NCBI RefSeq assembly: GCF_001936475.1
Contig: NZ_MSPQ01000019.1
Span: forward strand, 1-57,578
Length of the DNA: 57,578 nucleotides
Direction of reading: 5' to 3'
Source of the DNA: Algoriphagus marinus
GTDB lineage: Bacteria > Bacteroidota > Bacteroidia > Cytophagales > Cyclobacteriaceae
The notes under the pieces are model-generated. The model did no database searches and had not been told where the DNA came from. It saw only the letters and a program-made list of their open reading frames with translations. The position numbers and the translations under genes were made by a program. Below are positions 18,365 to 26,490 of the stretch, one piece after another. Position 1 is the first letter of the stretch, and every line of letters starts with the position of its first letter.

Positions 18365-18367
18365 CCT

Positions 18368-19612
18368 CTACTCCGCTTGTCTAAAAATTTCATGCCCCTT
18401 TTCGACCAAATGAATATCCTTCTGCACTAATTTGATATCAGAATCCATCATATCCTCTACCAATCCAGCTAAATCATATTCTGGTTCCCAACCTAATTGA
18501 GTTTTGGATTTTGTCGGGTCTCCAATTAGGAGGTCGACTTCAGTTGGGCGGAAGTAAGTTGGGTCAACTCGAACGAGGACGGAGTTAAGGGTTAAACGTT
18601 CAGCGTTAAGAGTTAAAGGTTCATCGTTAATCGTGTTGTCGTTTAACGATTTAACTTTTAACTCTTTAACTTTTAATTCCCTGCCCGTTGCTTCTTCATA
18701 TTTCTGCTTATCGATTGAATCCAGGATCCCAACCTCCTCCACTCCCTTTCCTTCCCATCGGATTGTAAAACCCACATGGGCAAAAGCCATTTCCACAAAG
18801 TCACGCACTTTTGAGGTTTTACCCGTTGCTATGACATAATCCTCAGCTTTCTCTTGCTGCAAAATCAGCCACATTGCCTTTACATAGTCTTTGGCATGGC
18901 CCCAATCTCTAATGGCTTCCAAATTACCTAAGTATAAACAATCCTGTAATCCCAAGGCAATAGCAGCTGTAGCCATTGTGATTTTTCGAGTTACAAATGT
19001 TTCTCCCCTTCTTGGTGATTCATGATTGAAAAGGATCCCATTGCAAGCAAACATATCGTATGCTTCTCGGTAGTTTTTGGTAATCCAGAACCCATAGATT
19101 TTGGCTGCTCCATATGGAGATCTTGGATAGAAAGGAGATTTTTCATCATAAAACCCCTTATCGTTCTTATTTTCAGGCATTCCGCCATAAAGTTCAGAAG
19201 TAGAAGCCTGATAGATTCTAGTTTTTTTCTCAAGTCCCAAAATTCGAACAGCTTCGAGAATCCTCAAAGTACCAATACCATCTACATTAGCTACATATTC
19301 CGGGGAATCAAAAGACACCTTTACATGCGACATTGCACCCAGATTATAAATCTCGTCGGGCTGCACTTCCTGAATGATGCGGATGATATTAGTCGAATCT
19401 GTTAAGTCACCATAATGCAACTTAAACTTTATAGGTTTCTCATGCAGATCTTGATAGAGATGATCAATTCTTTGGGTATTAAAGGAAGAAGCTCTACGCT
19501 TTATCCCATGAACCATATAGCCTTTTTCTAAAAGTAGTTCGGCTAGGTAGGAACCGTCTTGGCCGGTGATGCCGGTGATTAGGGCGACTTTGATATGTTT
19601 AGTTGAATTCAT
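18368..19612 (-). CDS. gmd: GDP-mannose 4,6-dehydratase with an in-frame repeat insertion
   Basis: A 414-residue Gmd, about 40 residues longer than usual. NADP-binding GITGQDGSYLAE is at 14-25, the catalytic region STSELYGG lies near 138-144, and Y167/K171 form the YxxxK in SPYGAAK. The C-terminal PTYFRPTEVDLLIGDP is intact. It makes GDP-4-keto-6-deoxymannose, the first step to GDP-L-fucose, with Fcl (19750) and ManC (21295) nearby. Residues about 311-345 are unlike the family: they are a translated TTAAC repeat (18578-18682) placed between the LDSIDKQKYEEATG and LVRVDPTYFRP segments. This position is a variable surface loop before the C-terminal substrate region, so the enzyme may well remain active. 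Both intergenic flanks carry the same repeat. Confidence 0.93.
   Translation of the reverse strand: MNSTKHIKVALITGITGQDGSYLAELLLEKGYMVHGIKRRASSFNTQRIDHLYQDLHEKPIKFKLHYGDLTDSTNIIRIIQEVQPDEIYNLGAMSHVKVSFDSPEYVANVDGIGTLRILEAVRILGLEKKTRIYQASTSELYGGMPENKNDKGFYDEKSPFYPRSPYGAAKIYGFWITKNYREAYDMFACNGILFNHESPRRGETFVTRKITMATAAIALGLQDCLYLGNLEAIRDWGHAKDYVKAMWLILQQEKAEDYVIATGKTSKVRDFVEMAFAHVGFTIRWEGKGVEEVGILDSIDKQKYEEATGRELKVKELKVKSLNDNTINDEPLTLNAERLTLNSVLVRVDPTYFRPTEVDLLIGDPTKSKTQLGWEPEYDLAGLVEDMMDSDIKLVQKDIHLVEKGHEIFRQAE
18578..18682 (-). repeat. TTAAC-type repeat inserted inside gmd
   Basis: About 105 bases with GTTAAG-type words on the left and TTTAAC/TTTAACT words on the right, an inverted pair of arms. 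They add 35 codons with no stop in the gmd frame. The words are the same as in the intergenic tracts on either side of gmd. Confidence 0.85.
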
Positions 19613-19616
19613 AATT

Positions 19617-19746
19617 GGATAAATGAAAAATTAAGCGTTACAGGTTAAGAGTTAACTTGTTAAGCGTTAATAATTAAGGTTAAAGCGTTAAATTGTTAAG
19701 CGTTGAAGGTTAAAGTGTTAAACATTTAACTTTTAACGATTAACAA
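19617..19746 (-). repeat. Gene-less palindromic TTAAC-type 7-8 bp repeat tract
   Basis: The gap between gmd and fcl is filled with GTTAAGC/GTTAAAG words followed, near fcl, by inverted TTTAAC/TTAACG words. There is no gene. It belongs to the same family as 18215-18364 and the flanks of the four-helix-bundle gene at 20853. Confidence 0.8.
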
Positions 19747-19749
19747 GAC

Positions 19750-20715
19750 TTACTTGATTTTGATCTCCTTAAAGTCCCCTTGATGCTCCAAAAACCACTG
19801 ATAAGTCTTACGTATACCCTTTTCCAAACTCGTTTGGGCTTTCCAACCTGCTTTTTCCATTTTGGAGACATCCATTAATTTTCTAGGAGTACCATCAGGC
19901 TTGCTAGAATCCCATAATATCTCTCCAGTATGACCCACAATTTTCTGGATAAAATTGGCTAATTCCTTAATGCTCAAATCCTCTCCAGTTCCTACGTTGT
20001 AAAGATTATCTCCCAGATTATTTTCCAAAGCGAAAATCACTGCTTCTGCTAAATCCTCAACATACAAAAACTCTCTCATCGGTGTACCCGATCCCCAGAG
20101 TGTTACCGTCGACTGTTGACCGTTGACCGTGGACTGACATGACTCATGAAACTTTCGTATCATAGCAGGAAGTACATGGGAAGTATTCAAATCAAAATTA
20201 TCATAAGGCCCATACAAATTGGTAGGCATCAAGGAGATATAATCCTTTCCAAACTGCTTCCTAATCGCCTCACAAGCTTTAACTCCAGTAATTTTCGCCA
20301 CTGCATACCATTCATTGGTAGGTTCCAAAGGACCTGTCAAGAGATAATCTTCTTTAAGAGGCTGGGGAGCGAGTTTTGGGTAAATGCAAGAAGACCCGAG
20401 GAAGATAAATTTTTGAACATCAGCCTTGAGGGAAGAGTCAATCAGATTATTTTGAATCTGCATATTCTCCATCAAAAACTGATAGGGATAATTGTTGTTT
20501 GCCAAGATACCACCAACTCTGGCCGCAGCATCAATTACTACATCTGGTTTTTCCCTTTCAAAAAACTCCTGAACTGCAGCTTGATTACGCAAGTCTAATT
20601 CTTGGGAGGTTTTCCCCAACAAATTAGAATAGCCTTTAGACTCGAGTGCTCTCCAGATCGCGGATCCTACCATTCCACGGTGGCCGGCGATGTATATTTT
20701 TGTTTTGCTATTCAC
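19750..20715 (-). CDS. fcl: GDP-L-fucose synthase
   Basis: A 321-residue GDP-4-keto-6-deoxymannose 3,5-epimerase/4-reductase. NADP-binding AGHRGMVGSA is at 10-19, FLGSSCIYP lies near 105-113, and catalytic Y137/K141 are in YAVAK. The RKFHE and WGSGTPMREFLYVEDLA blocks are standard. Between these two blocks the usual nine-residue linker is replaced by SCQSTVNGQQSTVT, which is a translated GTTGACC-type heptad tract (20105-20139). It completes the GDP-L-fucose route begun by ManC and Gmd. A GT11 fucosyltransferase at 53085 is a possible user. The four-helix-bundle gene and repeats separate it from manC. Confidence 0.93.
   Translation of the reverse strand: MNSKTKIYIAGHRGMVGSAIWRALESKGYSNLLGKTSQELDLRNQAAVQEFFEREKPDVVIDAAARVGGILANNNYPYQFLMENMQIQNNLIDSSLKADVQKFIFLGSSCIYPKLAPQPLKEDYLLTGPLEPTNEWYAVAKITGVKACEAIRKQFGKDYISLMPTNLYGPYDNFDLNTSHVLPAMIRKFHESCQSTVNGQQSTVTLWGSGTPMREFLYVEDLAEAVIFALENNLGDNLYNVGTGEDLSIKELANFIQKIVGHTGEILWDSSKPDGTPRKLMDVSKMEKAGWKAQTSLEKGIRKTYQWFLEHQGDFKEIKIK
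20105..20139 (-). repeat. Heptad tract inside fcl
   Basis: Four to five degenerate seven-base words of the CGGTCAA/CAGTCCA type (minus strand) encode part of a surface linker of Fcl. The word differs from the TTAAC family, but the period is the same. Confidence 0.7.
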
Positions 20716-20721
20716 TTTATT

Positions 20722-20850
20722 CTGTAAATATTAAATGTTAAAAATGTTAAGGGTTAAGGGTTAGAGCGTTAATAGTAAACGGTTAACTATTAAAGCTTTT
20801 CACAGGAAATGTGATTAACATTTTACAAATTAACTTTTTACGATTAGTCC
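20722..20850 (-). repeat. Left repeat arm of four-helix-bundle element 1
   Basis: GTTAAGG-type words (about 20730-20785) followed by TTAAC-type words in inverse orientation (about 20812-20840). They lie directly at the 3' end of the four-helix-bundle gene 20853-21236. No other gene is present. Confidence 0.75.
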
Positions 20851-20852
20851 TA

Positions 20853-21236
20853 TCATTTATATCCCTTCCCACCACTATTTTTTAAAACCTGAATTAATCC
20901 TTGAATTTTAAATTTTAAAACTTCTGTTAATCTTAAAATCTCATCCTGCTCATTGCCATCAATAAAATTGGCATCAAGTGCCCTGAACGATTGAGATCGA
21001 ACTTCTCCATTTGATCCCTTAGCTATATATAAAAAATTAATAAATTCCCTATTTCCATCTCTTTCAAATCCTTCAGCAATATTGTCCATGATAGAACCTG
21101 CTGCTGAATTAATTTGACCACAAAATCGAAAGTCTTTAGAAAACTGGTCTTTTCTAGAAAGTTTCCTTACCAGAAAGCAAAGTTCTCTCGCCAATTTCCA
21201 TATTTCTAAATCTTCAAAAGAACTTATACTAGCCAT
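20853..21236 (-). CDS. Four-helix-bundle (S23/23S rRNA IVS-type) protein, element 1
   Basis: A 127-residue protein of the four-helix-bundle family first seen in 23S rRNA intervening sequences. Signature blocks are FEDLEIWKLARELC near the start and the central SAAGSIMDNIAEGFER, with KGSNGEVRSQ after it. The family forms pentameric helical bundles with a basic surface, as in the Avd protein of diversity-generating retroelements. The molecular role of stand-alone members is not established. The gene is embedded between arms of TTAAC-type repeats and interrupts the GDP-fucose operon between fcl and manC. No reverse transcriptase is nearby, so an Avd role is unlikely here. Two divergent paralogues lie at 22423 and 39079. 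Confidence 0.9.
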   Translation of the reverse strand: MASISSFEDLEIWKLARELCFLVRKLSRKDQFSKDFRFCGQINSAAGSIMDNIAEGFERDGNREFINFLYIAKGSNGEVRSQSFRALDANFIDGNEQDEILRLTEVLKFKIQGLIQVLKNSGGKGYK

Positions 21237-21238
21237 GT

Positions 21239-21294
21239 TAAAATCAGATTAACTTTTTAACAATTAACAAATTAACCTTTAACAGTTTTAACAT
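21239..21294 (-). repeat. Right repeat arm of four-helix-bundle element 1
   Basis: A short tract of TTAAC-type words (TTTTTAACAATTAAC and similar) immediately 5' of the four-helix-bundle gene, in inverse orientation to the GTTAAGG words of the left arm. It ends at the stop of manC. Confidence 0.75.
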
Positions 21295-22293
21295 TTAAAC
21301 TAAGTCTGGCCTATCCTTCTCCAATCGCTCGTAGACTTTTTTCACATCCTGTGCATGATCTTTTTGGAGAATCAAATTCGCCTCAGGGGTGGAGATAAAA
21401 ACACAATTGCTCAAACCTACAAATTCAGTATGCGCGGCCTCTCCTATTTGCATATTTCCATGATCATCAACTAAATAACCTTGGGAAATAAAATAATCAT
21501 AAATCGATTCAAAAGAACCCATATCCGACCATTTGAAAAAAGAAGGTACCACCTTGATTTTCTTTGTCCGCTCCATAATCGCATAATCCACCGAGATGGA
21601 AGGGATTTTCATGGAAAGATCAAAGTCTAGCTTCCCTGCTTCTGCAGCTTCAAATGCAACTTTAGAAGCTGCATATACCTCGGGCTGAAAGGCATTAAGC
21701 TCTTTTAGATAGACTCCTGCCTGGAAGCAGAACATTCCGGAATTCCAAAAGAAATTACCGCTTTTCAGAAATTGCTCAGCAGTTTCCAAATTGGGCTTTT
21801 CTCTAAACCCCTTTACTTCTTCCCCATCAGCTTCTATATACCCAAAACCAGTTTCTGCTTTAATTGGCTTCAAACCAAAGGTTACGATATGTCCTCCTTC
21901 TGCAAGTTCTAACGCTCTAGCCACAGCCAACTGGTAATCAGTGCCAGATTCTATAAGGTGATCTGAAGGAGTTACAAAAAGAATGTCTGAAGGATTGGCC
22001 GAAAAAGCTGCAAAAGCTATTGCTGCGGCGGTGTTTCTAGGGCAGGCTTCGATTATCTCTGTGTATTTTGCTATTCCAGCTGACTTTAAGTCTTTCCTTG
22101 AAAGCTCAAAGTTGTCAACATTACCCACAACCATCACCTGATCACAAAACCCGGAGTTTCTTATTACTGTCTTCTGAAACAAGGTTTCACCATCAAAAAT
22201 AGGCAGATATTGCTTAGGCCTGCTTTTCCTGGACAAAGGCCAGAGCCTGGAACCTACACCGCCGGAGAGGATTACGTTTCTAATTATTGCCAT
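21295..22293 (-). CDS. manC: Mannose-1-phosphate guanylyltransferase
   Basis: A 332-residue nucleotidyltransferase that makes GDP-mannose from GTP and mannose-1-phosphate. The pyrophosphorylase signature LSGGVGSRLWPLSRKSRPKQ is at 9-28, FVTPSDHLI lies near 106-114, and FREKPNLETA and WNSGMF follow. There is no C-terminal isomerase domain, so it is the monofunctional short type. It supplies Gmd. No phosphomannomutase is in the window, so mannose-1-phosphate must come from elsewhere. Repeat elements separate it from the four-helix-bundle genes on either side. Confidence 0.93.
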   Translation of the reverse strand: MAIIRNVILSGGVGSRLWPLSRKSRPKQYLPIFDGETLFQKTVIRNSGFCDQVMVVGNVDNFELSRKDLKSAGIAKYTEIIEACPRNTAAAIAFAAFSANPSDILFVTPSDHLIESGTDYQLAVARALELAEGGHIVTFGLKPIKAETGFGYIEADGEEVKGFREKPNLETAEQFLKSGNFFWNSGMFCFQAGVYLKELNAFQPEVYAASKVAFEAAEAGKLDFDLSMKIPSISVDYAIMERTKKIKVVPSFFKWSDMGSFESIYDYFISQGYLVDDHGNMQIGEAAHTEFVGLSNCVFISTPEANLILQKDHAQDVKKVYERLEKDRPDLV

Positions 22294-22295
22294 TT

Positions 22296-22420
22296 AACTT
22301 GATATTAGAACTGTCAAGCGAATTGTCGAACTGATGAACTGATGAATTGTCGAACTGATTGGAGAGAATAGTATTCCAGGTTTCTGTATCGATTAAACAG
22401 TTAATGAATAAACAGTAATA
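22296..22420 (-). repeat. Left repeat arm of four-helix-bundle element 2
   Basis: Octad words GAACTGAT/GAATTGTC recur (about 22309-22360), then ATTAAACAG/AATAAACAG words (about 22392-22415). The tract lies between manC and the four-helix-bundle gene at 22423. Confidence 0.7.
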
Positions 22421-22422
22421 CC

Positions 22423-22827
22423 TCATTTTCTGAGTTTTTCTTTTAATCCTTCCGATTGGTTAATCTGAAACTTGTAAAGGGAATTAATTTTATTAATGAT
22501 TTCATCAAGTTTTACTCTCAGGGAAGAATAAGTTTCTGCCGAAATATATTGCATATCAAAGGCATAAATCAAATGATCTATAGTTTCTAAGGCACTGGAA
22601 TAGGAAATATTCGAAAAATAAGCCTGATCTGCCCCGCTGGCTCTCCCAGATCCTTCAGCCAAATTTGTAGCAATACTTGAAGATGATCGACGGATTTGAG
22701 ATGTCAATTCAAATTTTTCATCATTTGGAAAATTTAAAGTCAGCTTTTTGATATCAATACGAATTTTTCTAGCCAATTGATAGACATCTAATTTTTCAAA
22801 TCGGTAGGTGAAAAACTTATTTTCCAT
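22423..22827 (-). CDS. Four-helix-bundle (S23/IVS-type) protein, element 2
   Basis: A 134-residue member of the same family as 20853-21236 but clearly divergent. It has the family core FEKLDVYQLARKI near residues 10-22, then SQIRRSSSSIATNLAEGSGR and the ALETIDHL helix. It sits upstream of manC, between a GAACTGAT-type arm and an inverted AATTCATC-type arm. The different repeat word compared with element 1 parallels the protein divergence. Function unknown; nucleic-acid binding is plausible from the basic helices and known relatives. Confidence 0.9.
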   Translation of the reverse strand: MENKFFTYRFEKLDVYQLARKIRIDIKKLTLNFPNDEKFELTSQIRRSSSSIATNLAEGSGRASGADQAYFSNISYSSALETIDHLIYAFDMQYISAETYSSLRVKLDEIINKINSLYKFQINQSEGLKEKLRK

Positions 22828-22839
22828 GGCAGGCCTAAA

Positions 22840-22875
22840 TTTCGATTAAACAATTAAACAATTCATCATTTAATC
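22840..22875 (-). repeat. Right repeat arm of four-helix-bundle element 2
   Basis: ATTAAACAATTAAACA followed by ATTCATCATTTAATC. Its reverse complement carries the GATGAATTGT word of the left arm, so the gene lies between inverted arms. The following 300 bases (22876-23184) hold no gene that I can support. Confidence 0.6.
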
Positions 22876-23099
22876 TGCTTCTCGCGCAGCTTCGCCCTTT
22901 CAGTCCCATTTTGAATGATGACTTAACAGGGATATGACCGGGGGAAATAACCTAAGATATAAATAGATTGAATCTCAGGTTTTTGTTTGCTCTTAGCTTA
23001 TACGTCGTAGTATCAGTCTATAAAATTGATCTTGAAGATCAGGCTGTTATGGGTTCATGGAATATTATAGTCTGTTAAGATCTAAGCCCTTTAAAGTTA

Positions 23100-23107
23100 C
23101 AAAGATA
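23100..23107 (-). promoter_or_regulatory. Candidate -7 element for the four-helix-bundle/manC direction
   Basis: The minus strand reads TATCTTTG, a perfect TAnnTTTG. It lies in the 357-base gap between the hypothetical gene at 23185 and the four-helix-bundle gene and would give a leader of about 270 bases for the fucose-sugar operon. No confident -33 element was found. Confidence 0.35.
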
Positions 23108-23184
23108 GTGAGGTGAGTAGGATTAGACCTTAGATTTGCTGCAATTTCTCAAGAATTTGTACACCACATTTTTTGTAGTTTATC

Positions 23185-23766
23185 CTATGAATTTGTCTCC
23201 TTTATTGAGTTTAGTTCCTCGATCAGTGACCAATCCCAGATATGCCAAAAATGGCTATGACCAAAATTTTCAATAAAAAAACGTTCCTTCTGTGTAAAGT
23301 GAAAACATAAAGCTCTTGTAGCTTCCTTCTCTTTTAACTGATCGTATATCTCCTGAGTCCCAAGGACAGCGCTAAAGATCTCACCATAATCATAAACTCG
23401 GGAGAAATGAGCGAATTCTTCTCCGTCAAGAAAAAACACATAGTTGCTGCAGGGTTTATCTCCTGATTTTTTAACGAAACGTTTGACCTCCAAATTCCCC
23501 ATGGGAATTTCTATGGAACAAATCACCGATGGGACCAAACCCTCAATATTTAGGCATTCCAATGAAGATAGTTCTAAATTCAAACCAGGACTGGAATTCA
23601 AAACTTTGGCTTGAGGATATTGAAAACCAAGATTCTCAAGCATCCCAAATGGATCAAAAAGAACAGGCTTTCCCGCATATTGATAATTTACCCTAAAACC
23701 ATTTAAAAACTGCGTTTTGGATCTGTAGCCGGTTAAGGCTTTGTTGAAAAAATTGAGTATTCTCAT
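23185..23766 (-). CDS. Hypothetical protein, 193 residues
   Basis: I do not recognise this family. The protein is soluble in appearance, has no signal peptide, and is rich in Phe, Tyr and Trp. The C-terminus has a striking His/Trp patch (FGHSHFWHIWDW at about 171-182). Codon use and the regular hydrophobic pattern suggest a real gene, and the frame is uninterrupted for its full length. It stands alone between the fucose-sugar genes and the large repeat field, in the same direction as the locus. No functional link to polysaccharide synthesis can be shown. Confidence 0.7.
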   Translation of the reverse strand: MRILNFFNKALTGYRSKTQFLNGFRVNYQYAGKPVLFDPFGMLENLGFQYPQAKVLNSSPGLNLELSSLECLNIEGLVPSVICSIEIPMGNLEVKRFVKKSGDKPCSNYVFFLDGEEFAHFSRVYDYGEIFSAVLGTQEIYDQLKEKEATRALCFHFTQKERFFIENFGHSHFWHIWDWSLIEELNSIKETNS

Positions 23767-24229
23767 AACTATTTAAACTTCAACTTCTTAATTCTGAGAC
23801 ATTAGTTGCTCGTCAAATAATAGTTAAAACTACATGCTTTTTTTTAATATTCAGGAATTAAATGGATATGTGTGGTGATTTTTTGTATAGATGTGGTCAA
23901 AAATCGAGGAATTCTGTAATAATCTGTATTGTAGGATACATCATAGTTCCCAGACATTTTTTTTTAAACTGAGATTTTGGTTTAGGGAGTTGAGTGACTT
24001 TAAAAAATCTAATAGATTGAAACTTTTCACAGCATTGGTACCTAGTATTATAGGTACATAGCCAAAGGTGCTAAGGCAGTTTAAACCTTAGGGAAATCAA
24101 GTAATGTGAAAATGGGGTCTCACCCTTTCAGGGCTTTGGGGTAACTGATGATTCATATACCCTGGAATCGTACGGGGTCATGAATAGTCAGGCTCCTTCG
24201 GAGCTTATTAAAAATACAAGTGTCTCCGA
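23767..24229. other. Gene-free spacer
   Basis: No coding region or clear regulatory motif could be supported here. There is an inverted GTACCTA/TAGGTAC pair at about 24039-24053. The stretch leads into the repeat field. Confidence 0.5.
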
Positions 24230-24610
24230 AATTCGAAAACCTAAAATCTCTGAAAAAAGGCCCTTTTTCCATCCTCCCGCACCAACACCTCTTTTCCAAA
24301 TTGAAATCCTGCGCGGGAGCGGAAATCCTGTCTAATTCATATACCCTAGGTTAAAACCTGAGGCTACAAACAGAACGCTCCTATGGAGCTTCTTAAAATA
24401 CAAGTAAGGGGTGTATAAAAAGCCTTCGCCCAGACTTGTATCTCCGCAATTCGAAAACCTAAAATCTCTGGAAAAAAGGCCCCTTCCCATCCTCCCGCAC
24501 CAACACCTCTTTTCCAAATTAAAATCCTGCGCGGGAGCGGAAATCCTGTTTAATTCATTTACCCCAGGTTAAAACCTGGGGCTACAAACAGAACGCTCCT
24601 ATGGAGCTTC
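24230..24610 (+). repeat. 219-bp tandem unit, array A (two copies)
   Basis: Two head-to-tail copies with anchor CATCCTCCCGCACC at 24270 and 24488. Each unit carries a CTCCCGC/GCGGGAG long hairpin, a perfect CCCCAGGTT-AACCTGGGG hairpin (slightly degenerate in the first copy) and a GCTCC-TAT-GGAGC hairpin. There is no gene. Confidence 0.85.
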
Positions 24611-24619
24611 CGAAAAAGG

Positions 24620-24835
24620 TCAACATTGGGGCAGGTTTTCAATTTCAAATCTTTTAAAGTCCTGAAAACTTATCAACAAGATTTGCCTACAATATCATCA
24701 GTAACGAGAAAACCCCCTATTAAAAATTAGGCGACACCAGAATCCGCAAATCCATCTGATATCACATGTCTTACATCTTAAATCTCATGTCTTAAATCTA
24801 ATATCATATATCTGACATCTCATATACACAGGTTA
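24620..24835. repeat. GGGGCAGG-type repeat plus ATCTC heptads, copy 1
   Basis: A block of about 150 bases (AAGTCCTGAAAACTT, then GTAACGAGAAAACCCCC) recurs at 27175 and 27420. It is followed by degenerate CATGTCTTA/AATCTCA words of 7-8 bp period. Confidence 0.7.
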
Positions 24836-24865
24836 AAACCTGGGGCTACAAACAGAACGCTCCTC

Positions 24866-25215
24866 CCACCGCGCCTTAAGGATGATATATTTCAGAAACC
24901 TTCGGTTGAGACATTCTATGAGTGAAATTCCACCTGCAGAGCGGAATTTGAATGAAGCTCCAAATCATACAGTTGAGAATGACCACGGTTGGTCAAACCA
25001 TTAATAGCCTGTTGTTTGTTCTTTTGGCTTGGCCCAAAAGAACCAAAAATCCAAGACATGGAAAAGCTTCTCCCCACAGGCCACCGCCGGCCCGCTTCCA
25101 TGTCCTCCCACCGCGCCATAAATATGATGGATTTCAGAAACCTTCGGTTGAGACATTCTATGAGTGAAATTCCGCTCTGCAGGTCAAATTTGAATGGAGC
25201 TCCTATGGAGCTTAT
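24866..25215 (+). repeat. TCCCACCGCGCC-type dispersed repeat
   Basis: A unit of about 243 bases starts at 24866 and again at 25108. It carries the inverted GCCGGC core (CCACCGCCGGCCCG) and CTTTTGGCTTGGCCCAAAAG. The unit recurs at 26150 and 26393, and in reverse near 300-390. Short frames inside it are not genes. Confidence 0.8.
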
Positions 25216-25650
25216 TTAAAATATAAGTGAAGTAAGGATTGTATAAATAACCTACGCCAAGGCTTGTGTCTCCGCAATTCGAAAAGCTAAAATCTCTGGA
25301 AAAAAAGATCCCTTTTCCATCCTCCCGCACCAACACCTCTTTTCCAAATTGAAATCCTGCGCGGGAGCGGAAATCCTGTTTAATTCATATACCCCAGGTT
25401 AAAATCTGGGGCTACAAACAGAACGCTCCTATGGAGCTTCTTTAAAACACAAGTAAGGGTTTTATAAAAAGCCTTCGCCAAGGCTTGTATCTCCGCAATT
25501 CGAAAAGCTAAAATCTTTGAAAAAAACATCCTTTTCCATCCTCCCGCACCAACACCTCTTTTCCAAATTGAAATCCTGCGCGGGAGTGGAAATCCTGTTT
25601 AATACATATACCCCAGGTTAAAACCTGGGGCTACAAACAGAACGCTCCTC
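25216..25650 (+). repeat. 219-bp tandem unit, array B (two copies)
   Basis: Anchors at 25318 and 25537 give the same 219-base spacing as arrays A and C. The internal hairpins are the same. Confidence 0.85.
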
Positions 25651-25975
25651 CCACCGCGCATTGAGGATGATATATTGCAGTAACCTTCGGTTGAGACATT
25701 CTATGAGTGAAATTCCGCTCTGGAGGTGGAATTTGAATGAAGCTCCAAATCATACAGGTGAGAATGACCACGAAGTGGTCAAAGCATTAATAACCCCGGG
25801 TGAGGTACGAAACCCGGGGTTGAAAGAAATAAGAATATTGGTCTCCCGCGCAGGATTTACCTTTGGAAAATAAAGGCCCGTGCGGGAGGATGGAAACGGA
25901 TTTTTTCATTACTTGATTTCACCAAATATCATTTGATTTTGGATTAAAAATATTCCGTTTTGAAATGACGACGAC
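25645..25975 (+). repeat. Composite hairpin repeat, inverted partner of the left window end
   Basis: About 330 bases closely match the reverse complement of positions 1-335, including GACCACGAAGTGGTC, the CCCCGGGT/ACCCGGGG stem and the CTCCCGC/GCGGGAG pair. Together the two copies flank the whole 25-kb Wzx/Wzy and nucleotide-sugar region in opposite orientation. Confidence 0.85.
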
Positions 25976-26089
25976 ATTATGTTCAGACCATTAATAGCCT
26001 ATTCTTCGTTCTTTTGGCTTGGCCCAAAAGAAGGGCTGAGCGTGAAGTAAATGCCCAATGGGCATTTATAGCGAAGAGCTAGGTATGCG

Positions 26090-26490
26090 GGTGGCACCAA
26101 ACATGGAAATGCTTCTCCCCACATGCCACCGCCGGCCCGCTTCCATGTCCTCCCACCGCGCCATAAATATGATGGATTTCAGTAACCTTCGGTTGAGACA
26201 TTCAATGAGTGAAATTCCGCTCTGGAGGTGGAATTTGAATGAAGCTCCAAATCATACAGTTGAGAATGACCAAGGTTGGTTAAACCATTAATAGCCTGTT
26301 GTTTGTTCTTTTGGCTTGGCCCAAAAGAACCAAAAATCCAAGACATGGAAAAGCTTCTCCCCACAGGCCACCGCCGGCCCGCTTCCATGTCCTCCCACCG
26401 CGCCATAAATATGATGGATTTCAGAAACCTTCGGTTGAGACATTCTATGAGTGAAATTCCGCTCTGAAGGTGGAATTTGAATGAAGCTCC
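26090..26490 (+). repeat. TCCCACCGCGCC-type dispersed repeat, further copies
   Basis: Two further units with starts near 26150 and 26393, nearly identical to 24866-25215. No gene. Confidence 0.8.

Noticed and set aside
18991..19405. Antisense frames of 80-127 codons inside gmd
   Set aside because: They are shadows of the strongly coding gmd frame and have no independent support.
20853..21236. Accessory protein (Avd) of a diversity-generating retroelement
   Set aside because: The fold family fits, but no reverse transcriptase, template repeat or variable repeat was seen within the window.
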